Origin: Proteromonas lacertae
Taxonomy: Eukaryota; Sar; Bigyra; Opalinata; Proteromonadidae
DNA length: 64,000 nt
NCBI GenBank assembly: GCA_002245135.1
Contig: NGBS01000583.1
Coordinates: 434,001 to 498,000 of the forward strand
Direction of reading: 5' to 3'
Shown here piece after piece: positions 33,887 to 47,108 of this stretch; position 1 is the first letter of the stretch, and every line of letters begins with the position of its first letter. The translations under genes and the position numbers were made by a program. The notes beneath the pieces were generated by a model. It saw only the letters and a list, made by a program, of their open reading frames with translations, had not been told where the DNA came from and did not search any database.

Positions 33887-36800
33887 TTATAAATCTTCTA
33901 TATCTATGATTTTAGACAAATCATTCAAAAGACATTGATTTCTTTTCAATTTCCTCCACAAATTATTCTTCTGATACATTGTATCACATTCTAATGATAA
34001 ACACTCAAAATTATTCATATCATAATAAACACAATTGCTACACTTTCTCAAACAATAGAAATACTCTTTTTCAATTCTCTTGGATTTCATTGTTAAGAAA
34101 TACAATGATTGTTGTTTATTTTCTAAACATTTATCACATATAGAATTATTTGTCAATTCATTACATAAACAACAATAACTACTTTCATAATATTGATCAA
34201 TTGTACCATGAATTTCACTCTTTTTATTCTCACCATTTCTTATTAATACAGTATCACCTGGATTCTTCAATATTCTATAATAATCTTCATCACTAAGTGT
34301 ATATATTGATTTCTCCCTTGGTCTTTTCAGTTCATTATACCATGATAATACATCACAACCAATTAGGTCAAATAATCTAGCTAATGATGGAACTATTTGA
34401 TGAGTGATATAATAAATTCCATTTATATGATAAGATGAATTATTAAGTAAATTAAAAGGAGAAACTACTAAATCACAAATTCTAGAACCTGGTTCTCCAT
34501 AGATTACAACATATGGAATTCTCTGTTTATACAGTGGTTCTGTTCTATAATCTTTTTTCATTGAGTTTAATGCAACTATTGCAGATGGAGGTGGTGGTCC
34601 TCTTGTACTATATTTTCCTAATCTCACTTCCTTTGAGAAAATGAAATCTTTTATACAAACATGATCAGATAAAATCTTTATAAACTGATTTTGAACATAT
34701 CTTTTCACATTCGATAGATCTTTTGTTAAGAATAGTTTCATCAATGCTTTTTCTTCTATTTTCTTAACTGCATCACAATTATCTCTTCTTATTACTTCTA
34801 TTCCTTTTGCTTCAAATCTATTACAAAATAATAACAAATAATATTATATATACTCTGGTGGTTCATCTGGATTTTCATATTTATAACCAACATATCTTTT
34901 CTTACTTGCCAATATACAAGGATAATATATTTTCTCATATTTCAATTGAACTGGGTAAGGATTCATTGATGTAACTCTTTTACATATTTTCTGTGCAATT
35001 TCATAACTTTCTTTTACACTTTTTCCTTCAAATTCAATAAACATACTATCAGTATCACCATACATAACTTTACCTCCAAATTCTTTCTCCACTGTATTCA
35101 TTGCTCTTAATAAAGTTTCTTTTGCTGTTTCTACTATTGAATCAGCTATTTCACTACATGGCATTCTACCACTATAACTAGCAGCAACATAACCATAACT
35201 TGTATTAGCTACCATTTTTAAAGCATGTTCTCTGTGATGCAGTTTTCCATAAATATATTTTTCATTCTTCAAATGTTTCATTGTTTTCTTTACTAATATT
35301 CTTATTGATAATATCAAATCTTCCATTGTTGGCATTACACCTCTTCTAATATTTGGTTTTACAAACACAACACCATTTGGAGATATAAATATATCATCTT
35401 TAAACTTCTCTAATATCTTCGAATCACATACATAATTCAAAGGTCCTAAGAATGGTTCAATCATTGGTTCTAATCCATGAGATATTCTCCCTAAACATGT
35501 TGAATAACACATATTATAAGCAGACATTATGGATGGATATAATGATTGAAAATCTAATACAACAACAGGATGGTGATGGAATGATGCTGATGGTTCTAAT
35601 ACCAATGGCAAACATTCTAATGGTTTTTGACAAGCTACTTGTTCATTAGATGGTGATGCTAATAAATAATTCAAAGGTTTTGCTAATCGAAAAATAAATC
35701 CTTCATTTATATATTGAGATCCTCTTATCAATCCTTGAGAATATTGAACTCCATATAGTCTAGGCAAATTCACAGTTTTGATTAATTAAATCAATACTAT
35801 CAATTAACTCAATTGTCACTTTCACTCTTTTCAAATAGTAGTCAATTGTATTACATCTTAATTCTGGTACTATAAACCATTCAGTTAATTGTTTGTATGT
35901 AAAAACAGGAAATACTCTATGAAGTGTAACAGAAACTAATTTTTCAAGAGAATAATTCCTTAAAGTATCCATATCTCTTTTGAATAATCTCCAAATATTC
36001 AATACAATTCTACCAATAAATGAAATGCCAGATCCTTTCTGCTTATCATAAGTATCAGTATTTCTATGATCTGGAGCCATGTATGGAGTTCTACCAATTA
36101 ATTGAAGAAATGGAAAATCTATTACTACACTTCTAGAGTATAAATAACCCCACGAACTAGCTTGTGTTTCATATCCTACTAGAAAATCAGGATCCCAGCA
36201 ATGGACTATTTCAACGAGCTTTAAAAACAAATCATATTCAGTATGAACAATGTCATAAAATACCATATTGTTATTCATATTAATTGAATATTTCTTTGTA
36301 AAGTTTTTGGGGTAATAATTCTTTGGATATAATATCTTTGCAAACTCTAATACATCTTTTATATCATCTGATAGATTGGTGTAATGTTTACATTTCATCA
36401 TATTCTTCATTAATTCTTCAGGTGAATTGATAAAACTACTTGAATCTTTAAAATCTAAATGATTTTCTTTTTCATCATCATTACTTGTATTACCATCAAC
36501 TATTTCTTCCTCTTTCACTTGTTTTTCTGTATCTTCTTCGATTTCTTCTTCTTCAAGTAATATATATCCAATTAAATCATTCTCAGTTTTATCATTACAA
36601 TACTCTAAACCACCAGGACGAATATAATAGAAAATACAAGTTGTTGTGTCTTTTAATGGATCTGGTGAATAGTTTTCTCTTGTTTTACAAAACACATCTA
36701 TTGACATTATTGGTGAAGTATTGTTTATCATGAATACCTTCTCCATCTCTATTCCTTACTAATTCTTGTACCTTTTTATCAGCTGATAAATTTGAAGATA

Positions 36801-39800
36801 CTTTGTTTGGTGGAGTAACAATTGATTTATTTTGTGTAGAAATAATCTCTTTTTCTTTTCTCCAATTAGTTCTTATTTTCTGAGAGTTGTATAATAACTT
36901 GTTTATTTTACCTACTTGTATTTTTGATTTATTTGGAGATGATGATTTTGAGGATATTGGTAGTGATGAGGAAGAAGAATTTTTACTATTTTTATCAGCA
37001 TTTGATTTGTCTTTTTTATACTGTAATCTTATCATTAATGGTGATGGAGGAATTAATGTTGGAATTAAACGGTAAGAACAACAAAATTGTTTATGATAAG
37101 GACAAAGAAATGAAGGACAAGACAATCCAATTAATGATAATTCTATTGGATTTAATCTTTGTTGTTTATTTACATCATATAACATTGTTGATTCAGACAG
37201 TTGAGATTTAGGAGTTTGTTTAAATGACAAATTTACATTAAATTCAGGTAAATAGTTATAATTGTCATAAGGTCCATCGATCTATTTACATAATATTAAT
37301 AATATAAAATTATACCTTTAAAACTTTACCTCTGAATGATTTAAACTTTGATGGTATATCATCAGGATTAGAACAAAATGCAGGTTGATTATGATGATGT
37401 GGTAAATGATACTTATCTAATGTGGATAATATATGTTTGGCTGTAGGTGGTTTAGTTAAGAATCTCAGTCTATTTACTGGTCTTTCTACTATTAACTTTT
37501 CATTCAATTCATTAATTACTTTTTTGCTTGGAGTTGTTGGTCTGGAATGAGATGAAGGAGCAGATTTTGTAGAAGAACGATTTGGAGTGTTTGATGATTT
37601 CTTTTTAGATGATGTTAATCTCAGCTTTGGAGAAAATGCTGATGGAGGTGACATGACATATTTAGGTGAATGAAGAGGAATTGGAGAAGTTGGAGGTTGA
37701 AATTTCTTATCTTCTATTGGTATTTCTTTTTGTATAATCTGAGGTGTTTGTGCTTCAAAAGAATCTTTCTTTTCTTCGATTGGTATTTGAATAAGTGATG
37801 ATGATGAAGATGTTGTTGATGAAAGTGATATTGTTGTTTTCGATGGTAATTTGGGTGTATCTTCTTTCAATTTATCTAATTGTGGAGAAAATGATGTTGT
37901 TGTAGGTAATTGTGGTGTTTGTGATTGTGGTGAGGATGAAACATCAGATAATGGAAATAGAGAATCTTGAAATTCCTTTAACAAACATTTTTGTCTTATT
38001 TGATAATTAATTGCATAATACTTCTTCTTATAATTAATTTTAGGAGAATATACTTTTATTTTCTGGATTTTATCTGGAAAAGATGATGGTGATAATTGCT
38101 GTTGTGTATGACGAGTATAAAATGAATCATTTAATTTATTATCATTTTCTTCTTTATCACTTGAATCATCTTCCATTTTACTATCCACACTAACATCAAT
38201 AACAGTAGCATCTGATGTTTGATTTTTGTTATTCCCTTTTGGTGCATAATATGGAAATAATACAGGAGATTCAGTAGAACATTTCACAGTATGAGAAGAT
38301 AGTGATGGTAATGATAGAGGAGTAATATTTAACTTATTTTTATTATTTACATTTGTTGATTCTTTATCTTCTTCGGAATATATAATTGAAGGAGAATCAA
38401 AATCACTATCATCACTCTTTCTACCTGATATAAATGATTGTAATTCTTCATATACATTATCTAATTCTTCTGATTTTTTATGGACATTATTATTCTTCAA
38501 TTTTTTAATTGGTTCTTCAACATCTATTTTGATTTCTTCCTTTCTTTTGATTGGTTCATCTTTGTTATCATCTTCATCATCATCATCTTCTTCTTCTTCT
38601 TCTACATCACAAACTACATTTCTTTCGCTCTCTTCCTCTTCAGCTTCATCATCTGTTTCATCTTCATCATCTTCTTCCATTACACTTGGTAAGAGTGGAG
38701 TATAAACTGTTGGTCTAAAAGCTCTGGTAGTAGTAATAAATGATGATCTATTCCTCCTTACACCAATTGTTCTTCTTTTATTAGAATTCTTATTGTTACT
38801 ATTCTTACTATTTTCAATAAAATCATTTTGACCATCAAAATGACTATATAATTGTAAGAATTTTCTTTCTTGTGTATCTTGTATATGTTCTTTTTCTGTT
38901 TTAATAATACTCATACACTCTTCTTGAGTAAAACCTGGTGGAATATAATTATCATTATCATCATCTGGATTATGATTATGACTCTGAGGAGGTGGAAGAT
39001 TACTATGTGTATCTATCATTGTTATTCTATCAACTGCTTGGCTACAATATGATACACTATCTTCCACCAGTTCATATTCATCATCATTATCATCATTATT
39101 TTCTTCAGCATCTGAATTGTGTATATTTTTCATTATATCTTCCATTTGTTGAGACATTGATTGTTTTCCTATTGCTAGTGTTGGAAGTGATGATGGAATA
39201 ACAGGAGGAGGTTTCTACAATAATATATAATAACAATAAACAATACTATTTCAAATTCTGGATATTTTAATAAATTATCAGTTTTCTATTAAACATAAAA
39301 TACAAAAATAAATAATACATGACTTTCTTCAATGATTAAACCAACTTTTTCATACCATATTCTATCAGTATCTGTCAGATTATATCCTTTTCTCTCTTTT
39401 ATCTCACTAATCATTAAACTAGGTTGTGATCCAATATTAAACACATCTCTAAGTCTTTTATCTTCATCAATTGCACCTTGTAAAGATGGTAATTTACTAC
39501 TGTAACTTGTACTAATACTACTAATATCATTATTACTATCTAATTGATGTTGTTCATGTTGTTTCTGCTGATATTCTGTTATAAATTTTGTATTTAATAT
39601 ATCATTCACATCAACATCACATTCTAATTCACAGGCTATAAATGAATATATATTAATAATACTCGTCTGTCTCATATACCTTCCAGTTCCATAATATATT
39701 GGATCAACAAGTGTTTTCTTCTTTTCCTCTTTTTTATTATTAGTATCATCTTTATCCTTATTATTATTGATAATATTAGGTTTCTTTTCATATGGAACAT

Positions 39801-40742
39801 ATTCTCTTATCATTGTAGTAGGAACTGATAAAGTTGTGTAACTTCTTTGATTTAAAGGTAATTCTATTGTATTATCACATCCATGAGTAGGTAATGGAGC
39901 TCGAAACTAATAATTGAATAATATAATAATAGAATAAAATAATATACAAGAATTTTATTTGAATATAAAAGATCCATTCCAAAAAGATTATTATCGACCA
40001 TAAACTGTAATATATAATCTAAATGAGATTCATAAGGTTGATAAACTTCTTGTAATATTTGACCAGTCACTAATAAACTTGATAATATCTTCACATAATA
40101 AGGATTGAATCTAAATTATATGTATTAAAATAACAATACAAACATATTTTGACAAATAATTCTTCATGTTCATGATATCCATATATATCTATTGCTTTAA
40201 CCATTTTCAACTATAGATGATTTATTATATTGAATATATATTATACATGAGATATATATTTACTGTTTTTACTTGTCGCTTTATCATTATTTATCCTAAT
40301 ATAATCACTACCATCACTTTTTGATGAATAAACATTAACATCTATTATTGAACAATAACAATTTGTTAATACATTTATCAGGGTGTGCTTTTGCATCACG
40401 TAGTTTTAATTCACAACACTCTTCAAAAGCAATCAACCAATTTTTTAAATCTTTATGCTTTTCTATAAAATCATCAGATAGTTTTATATAAAAATGAGGA
40501 TAGACGTTATGAACATGTAAACAACATTTTTGCCCTGATGCTGTACTCCCAAAAATTCTAATTATTGGAACCATTACTTTTTTCATATCATCTGCCATTT
40601 TCACTCCCATAAACTCTTTTTCATACTCTTTTGTTGGAAATCCTAAGTAATAATCCTAGATTAATAAATCACTTCAATGTCATACTAAATGACCTATTCT
40701 CACTGCGAAGAAAACATCACTTGGGTAACAATGACTGTTCAT
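33887..40742 (-). CDS. REV3: DNA polymerase zeta catalytic subunit
   Basis: About 2,150 residues. The N-terminal B-family region (VMVPIIRIFGSTASGQKCCL) is followed by a long low-complexity insert, then the exonuclease-like and polymerase domains. Catalytic motifs are intact: DFQSLYPSIMSAYN (motif A), KMVANTSYGYVAAS (motif B) and YGDTDSMF (motif C). The C-terminus has two Cys clusters (CCLCNELTNNSICDKC and CLRKCSNCVYY...C...C), the second being the iron-sulfur site. REV3 with REV7 extends from damaged-template termini in translesion synthesis. About ten short introns are used. One extra base at 35762 puts TAG in frame between CEFA and RLYGVQ. The start at 40742 is inferred through an intron (MNSHCYPSDVFFAVRIGHL). 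Confidence 0.9.
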
Positions 40743-41098
40743 ATCTTAATTTATATTCTACCTACCTACACTGCATAAAAATGACATTTATATATTTTTG
40801 GAGGGATTACGCGGTTCAATTTTGTTAAAAAATGTCATTTTGGAAATATAAAAACAATAAACATACATATTGAAAGTTAATTTTAACAATTAGCAATGAA
40901 ATCAAAAATATTTCTTGCAATTTCAATCAGTTAGAATATAGTAAAAGATGTATGAAAGTATTGTAACGATTAAAAATGATATTTATCATGGAATCAAAGA
41001 ATAATCAATAATGAGAGATGAAAAACGAAGATTAAAAAATTACATTTTGATGGTAAATTTACATCCTTTTGACATTTTATTCTTTCTTTGCATATAAG
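40743..41098. promoter_or_regulatory. Divergent promoter of REV3 and the aminotransferase
   Basis: About 355 AT-rich bases between the two starts. It holds AAAAACGAAG at 41021-41030, a short sequence also seen near other starts (47057, 32882). I do not find the TCAARC/GYTTGA inverted repeat here. Confidence 0.45.
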
Positions 41099-42118
41099 AT
41101 GTCAGTGTTGATAAAAAATCTTGAAAGAATAACTACACCTCAATCATTAAAGGAATTCATACTTTCATTACCAAATAGTAAGTAATTGAACGATAATATT
41201 TAGGTGCTTATTCTACAGCAAGATCATTTCATGGAATAAATATATTCATGTATCAATCACAGATTAAAAGATTATGTAATCAATAATTAACTATTCTATG
41301 TAGATGAAACAATAAATTCTCTGTTAGATGATTCTAAGAAACTTACATATGATAATATTGAACGTATGTTTGACGAAAGTGTATCAAAATCATTAAACTT
41401 GTTTCTTAAAGAGAATACAAATGTAAAAGATTTTAAATTCACAATTATTCTCTCTAAATTACCGTCAAATGTATAGTTATATACTAATTGTACTAAATTA
41501 TTGTATTTAGAAAATCGATAATTATGTGCATGTATGTAAAATGCCAGAACCAAGTAGTCATCCTATTAAAGTGGGTGTAAGAATAGGCCATAGAGAAGAT
41601 TCAAAACACAAAACAACAGAATGGATGCAGTATTATATAATAGTTATAATTATAATTATATTAGTCAAAGAATAGGCTTTGAATCAGAAATAAAAATTCA
41701 CAATTATGAAGAAATAATAATGAAAAGAGAAAATGGTGATATATTGGAAGGAACTCAAACTAATTTCTTCACAATGAAGAATAAAATACTTTATACAGCC
41801 AATGAAGGAGTGTTAGAAGGAACTGTTAGACAATTAATAATTGATGTGTGTAAAGAGAATTCTTTGCCATTAAAATATGAATTTCCGAATATTAAAGATT
41901 GTCACTGTTGGGATGGTTGCTTTTTATGTAGTACTTCTCGTTTATTAATGCCAATTGATGAATTATATGTATTATCATTATTATAGATATTATTGATATA
42001 GATTACTGATGACAAATGTGTGAAATATTCATATGATAATGATTTTGCTAAGAATCTGTTGAAATTAGTGGAAAATAGTGCATTTAAGAAGTATCCATTA
42101 TTTTCTTTATTAATATGA
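41099..42118 (+). CDS. Class IV (fold-type) PLP aminotransferase-like protein
   Basis: About 285 residues in six exons. It has the class IV (branched-chain/D-amino acid aminotransferase-like) signature: GDILEGTQTNFFTMKN, then ILYTANEGVLEGTVRQLIID, and the closing CFLCSTSRLLMPIDEL. The stretch RIGHREDSKHKTTEWMHQR contains the lysines near which the PLP-binding Lys of such enzymes lies. The same arrangement occurs in plant D-amino acid aminotransferase-like proteins. Substrate unknown. The donor GTAA is used for the first two introns and GTAT for the others. It is divergent from REV3. Confidence 0.75.
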
Positions 42119-42266
42119 TGTTATAGTTCAAAACCAATTAATATTAATTTATAAAATGAATATATGTTTTCTATTTGCTTTGTATTTTTGTATTTTTATT
42201 TTATGAAACGAATATGTTTTTGAAAATTGTTCAAAATCTTTTTATCTCAATCTCTTTAAATAGAGT

Positions 42267-43964
42267 ATGTCAAACGTATATATTGTTTATTACATGTTGC
42301 TTATATCATTAAAATCAATTATAGGAGAATTAACAGTAAAAATAACTTCAAATGAAGTAATTCCTTCTAAAAAAGTACCTTATCCTGTTATTGCTGAATT
42401 TTCAAGTGATATAGTCGAATTTGATGATAGTAAAGTAATTATGTCAAATGTTCACAACATTGTCTTTATATTAAACTCTACTAAGTCATATTCCATTCAT
42501 ATTTATCCAGAAGATGATACAAAATCTATAACATTCCAATTAGATGTTGGAGCTGGTATTTCAGAGAGTGGTGAACAATCAAGCAAATCTAACGAAGTTA
42601 CTATTAGTTTCTCAGAATTCATTGAAGATATATATTTTTATACAAATTCTTCATCATTTGAGTATTGGTATAATGGATTATCTCTTCCAGATGAAAATGA
42701 TAAAACACGATATTTGTTATTTCAAATTGAAAAATCAAATAAAATTGCAGATAAAGATGTTGAATTTGAAATAGCATTTAGTCCTTATAGATGTATTAGT
42801 GATGCAATGTATTATATACATCAATCAAATAATTTAACAACTATTTATAAATTGGAAGATGATACAAATGTTGCTAATGTAACTGCCACTAAAGCGTTTA
42901 ATTTAAAGTATAAATATGATAATAATTTGATGGTTTATGATACATATTATTCAGGTAGAATACAGATAACATTTGAAAATGTGAATGCAAGTGAATCAAT
43001 TACTTTAACTGATACAGATCCTGATATTTATAAATATATTTCCTTTCGATCATTATCAAATAATATATTACATATAAAGAATATTGATTTTACAAGAAAA
43101 AATCAGATATTTACAATTAAATTGAATTATAATCCAAATGATTTTATATATTCACCATTACAAGTATATTACACTTTTAGCAGACCAGTTATTAATGCAT
43201 TATATTCAATATATTTTGAAACATGTGATAGTATATATGTTGAAAAAGAAGTTGAAATTAATAATAAGATGGGTGTGATATACATTGCTCCATTATATAA
43301 GAGTTTTGAGAAATGTACAATTTCAATGGTTGGTACTGTCTATTCAATTGATGGAGATATGTTATTAAAAAGTGATTTAGATTCAATTGTATATCCACAA
43401 CAATTCATAGATAATTATCAAATGAATTTTCCTAGTACTCAGTATAAAATGAAATATATGGAATGGAGTAATGTAGATAATAAGAATATCAAGTCTTTTG
43501 AAATATTATTTGATTTAGAATGTGTAGATGACACTGTAATTGGATTTACTAATGATCATATATTATATCCATTTGAAATAACATTTGGAGCAAATAATAA
43601 TCATTTTATCAATGTAACTTATACATACAGAATAAATTTTACTGTAAACGAAATAGTTTCAAGTATAGACTATCCAATATGTCAGGCAAAATCTAAATTT
43701 ATTCCTGTATGGTGTAAAATAGAGATATTTAAAAATCATTTTACAGTATGTTATGGAAGTGGAATTATCATAAATAAAGATGTGTTGCTTCATATAGAAG
43801 TGAAAAATAAAACAGAACTAGTAATTCCTCATTATTTCTCTTTTAAATCAAGATATAATAAAGCATACGTAAAGAATATAAAGATTTTAGATAATCCAGA
43901 TATTTCTTTAAATATAGGTATAAATAGATTAATTGTAGTAATATTGTTATTAATTTTATTTTAA
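42267..43964 (+). CDS. Secreted or GPI-anchored surface protein
   Basis: 565 residues in a single exon. The N-terminus MSNVYIVYYMLLISLKSIIG looks like a signal peptide. The C-terminus is hydrophobic and ends without a cytoplasmic tail (INRLIVVILLLILF), a pattern typical of GPI-anchor addition or of a tail-less anchor. The body is beta-strand-like, with many Asn, Tyr and Ser and only a few cysteines (for example FSPYRCISDAMYY and YFETCDSIYVEK). I see no repeat and no known domain. It lacks introns, unlike most genes here. Function unknown; likely a cell-surface component. Confidence 0.7.
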   Translation: MSNVYIVYYMLLISLKSIIGELTVKITSNEVIPSKKVPYPVIAEFSSDIVEFDDSKVIMSNVHNIVFILNSTKSYSIHIYPEDDTKSITFQLDVGAGISESGEQSSKSNEVTISFSEFIEDIYFYTNSSSFEYWYNGLSLPDENDKTRYLLFQIEKSNKIADKDVEFEIAFSPYRCISDAMYYIHQSNNLTTIYKLEDDTNVANVTATKAFNLKYKYDNNLMVYDTYYSGRIQITFENVNASESITLTDTDPDIYKYISFRSLSNNILHIKNIDFTRKNQIFTIKLNYNPNDFIYSPLQVYYTFSRPVINALYSIYFETCDSIYVEKEVEINNKMGVIYIAPLYKSFEKCTISMVGTVYSIDGDMLLKSDLDSIVYPQQFIDNYQMNFPSTQYKMKYMEWSNVDNKNIKSFEILFDLECVDDTVIGFTNDHILYPFEITFGANNNHFINVTYTYRINFTVNEIVSSIDYPICQAKSKFIPVWCKIEIFKNHFTVCYGSGIIINKDVLLHIEVKNKTELVIPHYFSFKSRYNKAYVKNIKILDNPDISLNIGINRLIVVILLLILF

Positions 43965-44189
43965 AAATTGTAAATACTATTTTATGTTGAGTGTATTAAA
44001 TTTTTCTTGAATGACTGAATATAAAGTGTATCGAGATTATCCAGAACTTGCAGACTAAAATTTATATTATATTTCGCCTGTTTGTATAGAAAAAAGAGTT
44101 TTGAAAATAAGAATAATAATATATTCGTTTTATTTGAAATTTGAATTATAATTTGATTTTTCTAATCGCATTGCATTTATTTAAAGAAT

Positions 44190-46300
44190 ATGGCAGAAGA
44201 AAACGAAGATATATGTCCAGAACTAACTGATTTTTATAAAAATATTACCAAATGTGATTTGTTGTGTGATGTAACTCTTTTGTGTGTATTAATATTCATA
44301 GAATATATTAAAACAAAAAAGATCGCAACAGAGATTGATTGATGACCTTCATAGCACTCTTAGAAGAATATCAGAAAAAATGGTGAAGTATAGAAACATT
44401 TTTATTTTAAATAGTGATCAACAATATGTAGTCTTATTTTTAGATCATTTGAAATCACATATAAAACAATTAGAAGACACTGTAAATATTCTTCAAGATC
44501 AACTTTCAAAGTATGAATATATGAATATAAAATGAATAGTATATTAGAAAAATGTTGGGTATCAAACACTTTATATGAAGAACTCCATGTAACTATTCAA
44601 AATTTAGTAACATTATTTTCAAATTTTAGTGATACATTATTCAAATTATTACTCAGTTATACTCGTGAACAGATGAGTTTAAAACATAAATATGACGAAG
44701 CTTGCCAATATTATTATGGAGAAGGAATAAAACAAAGTTATAAGAAAGCGTATCAATTATTTGAATCATTAAAAGATGAATATGCAATTCATGCAAAAGA
44801 TAATGAAGAGAATTATTATTATGCTGGTTGTTTGTTTAATAAATTGGGATTAATATATCTTCATGGATTAGATGTTCAAATAAATTATACAAAAGCTGAA
44901 GAATATTTGAAAAAGGGAATTGATAATTATAATAATTGTGAATGTAAATATAATATGGGTATATTATATGAAAAGAAAGCATATCAATCAAAAGTATATA
45001 TAATATATATTAATATATATAAAATAGGATAATAAAAATAAAAGTAAATATTATTGTATAGCATTAGAGTATTATAAAATGGCAATGGAAACTCCTGCAT
45101 ATAAACACTCTATCTACACAAAACAAATCGAAGCAAAAACTAATTATGCAACATTAATAATGAGATATCAAAATCTATTTTCATTACCAGATGGAATAGA
45201 TAAAACAGTTTATCAATATCTAAAAGAAGCAGCAGAATCAGAATATCCAATAGCTCAGAATAACTTTGGAGTTTTATTAATACAAACAGAAAAAAGAAAA
45301 AGAAATAAAAGTGAAATAGATCAAAGCAGATTAATAAAAGGAATTGAATATATCAAAGCTGCAGCAGAAATGAATTATGATGTTGCATTGACGAATTTAG
45401 GAATGTGCTATGAATTTGGAATTGATGAAAAAGATTATTTAAAATCTGAAGAATATTATAAAAAATCATGTGATTTAGGCAATCATTATGGAATAACAAG
45501 TTATGGATATATGTTGTTAGAAAAAGGATTGGCGCTTGGTCCAAAATCATTAGAAGGAAGAGAATATTGTTTAAAAGCACAAAACTATTTTTCATTAGCT
45601 GCAGGAGTTCATGAGTATATATATATATTATATATATTCATATATAATTTGTTAGTTCTGAAGCAATCTATTATTTGGGAGTTATCTATGAATTTGGTTT
45701 AACAGGAGATGTAAACTTGAATAATTCAGTAAATTATTACTATTACTCACACAGACTTGTATATATTTTTATTTTTATTATTTTATTTATGTTATTTAGC
45801 ATCATATAAAAGCCAGTTATAGATTAGGTTTATACTACTATTACTACCACCATTTCAAACAAGGAGTTCAATTAATAGAAAAAGCACAAGAATGTGGCTA
45901 TGAAGAAGCAAATCATAGAATGAAATTAATAAAGAATGATCCAGACTACAAAACGCTAAAAGAAGGAGATGAAGATATAAAAATATTGGATATAGAAAAC
46001 ATTGGTAAAATAGAATATCCTGAAGAACCTGGCAATTATATTGAATTACTATTGTATCGTGATATGCCAAGTATTATCAGAGATGAAGAATCCACCACTA
46101 GTGTGAAATACGATATGATTTTACCTATTCCAATTCCATTAGCGATGTCTGATGCAATGACATATAGAGATACATTTAGTAAAGCACAGCCATATACATA
46201 CAAATCTGCATTTATAAAGACATTACAGAGAGATGAATTAATATCAACAAGTTATAATAGAGGTCAACCTAAACTAAAATATTATATAGATGATTATTAA
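44190..46300 (+). CDS. Sel1-repeat (SLR) protein
   Basis: About 640 residues in about six exons. The N-terminal 130 residues are a coiled coil (LIDDLHSTLRRISEKMVKY, LKSHIKQLEDTVNILQ). After it come Sel1-like repeats (SEYPIAQNNFGVLLI, MNYDVALTNLGMCYEFGI, HIKASYRLGLYYYYYH). The C-terminal 100 residues are not repetitive and contain RDMPSIIRDEESTTSVKYD.  A 16-nt intron (44286-44301) and a 29-nt intron (near 44510-44540) are both GTAT...TAG. Sel1 repeats are protein-interaction scaffolds, found in ER-quality-control adaptors, and also common in protist regulators. Partner unknown. Confidence 0.72.
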
Positions 46301-46391
46301 ATAATGTATTTATTTCTCTAAACACACACAATTATGAGATTAAGTTCTAATAAATTATTTTGCATTATTTTAATTATCACTTTGTATTTTT

Positions 46392-47044
46392 TTATTTACC
46401 TCCTACTTTTTGTGATTTAGAAGCTTTAATATTTGCTAATTTTTGGACATAATCAGTAAATTGAGAATCAAAAGCTTCCATTGTTTCTGGACCAACTGAA
46501 ATAAATTTAGATCCTAATAAATCGTCTATTTAACAATAATTAACATAATAATACCTAATCCTCTTGTTCCTGTTGTTGAATAACCAACTCCTAGACATTG
46601 CTCAGCAGTTATTGTTTTTGAACTTTTTATAAATCTTGTGTAACTATTGATAAATATATATTTATTCTTAAAAATACAGAAGTTTAAGTTCTTTCTCACT
46701 ATTTTTGTCATCTGGGTTATATACAAGCAAAAATCCGTCAGCATTTGCTTCCATTGCTAACCAACAATTTTCAAATCTATTTAAAATATAATTAGATTCA
46801 GCAGAGTTAATACTTTCTATCTCCTGAACAATCCCACAATTCAACATCCACAGTATCCATATCAATTTGTCTTTCAAATTCCAATATACTATAACCATAA
46901 TAAAGGTAAAAAACAATACCGACTACCAATTGTTGGTGTATAAGTAGAATCTGACTCATCTTTAGGATTGTATAAGTACTTACATAATCTTGTCTTCCCA
47001 GATTTGACTGGACCTATACATACAATCTTTAAAACATCAAACAT
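46392..47044 (-). CDS. IFT22: IFT22/RABL5, intraflagellar transport small GTPase
   Basis: 173 residues, close to the length of IFT22 (RABL5). The P-loop is GPVKSGKT; switch regions are TPTIGSR and VELWDCSGDRKFENCW, which is the IFT22 pattern (WDCxGDxKFExCW) with no Gln at the position used by Ras for hydrolysis. The G4 motif is not of the NKxD form (LGVGYSTTGTRGLDD), again as in IFT22. Four introns (31, 37, 34 and 29 nt) are GTAT...TAG. IFT22 is part of IFT complex B. The start at 47044 is 65 bases from that of UBA5. Confidence 0.85.
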
Positions 47045-47056
47045 TTTTTAAAATTG

Positions 47057-47064
47057 AAAAACGA
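47057..47064. promoter_or_regulatory. AAAAACGA motif in the IFT22-UBA5 promoter
   Basis: AAAAACGA between two starts only 65 bases apart. The same word, or its complement TCGTTTTT, is seen near 17856, 26381, 32882 and 41021, each close to start codons. Confidence 0.35.
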
Positions 47065-47108
47065 CTGAAAATACTAATACACCGTGTATTTTTGTATTAA
47101 TTTATAAA

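Noticed and set aside
36685-36790. An apparent frame change in REV3 between DGEG and the next coding exon.
   Set aside because: A standard 40-nt intron (GTATT...ATAG) joins DGE to DVFCKTREN in phase, so no frame break is needed.
38480-39201. Plus-strand frames opposite the REV3 insert.
   Set aside because: They mirror the acidic and Ser-rich coding repeats of REV3 and show hydrophobic nonsense.
44505-44545. A possible gene boundary or frame break in the Sel1-repeat gene.
   Set aside because: A 29-nt GTAT...TAG intron joins LSK/N to ILEKCW in phase, so it is one gene.
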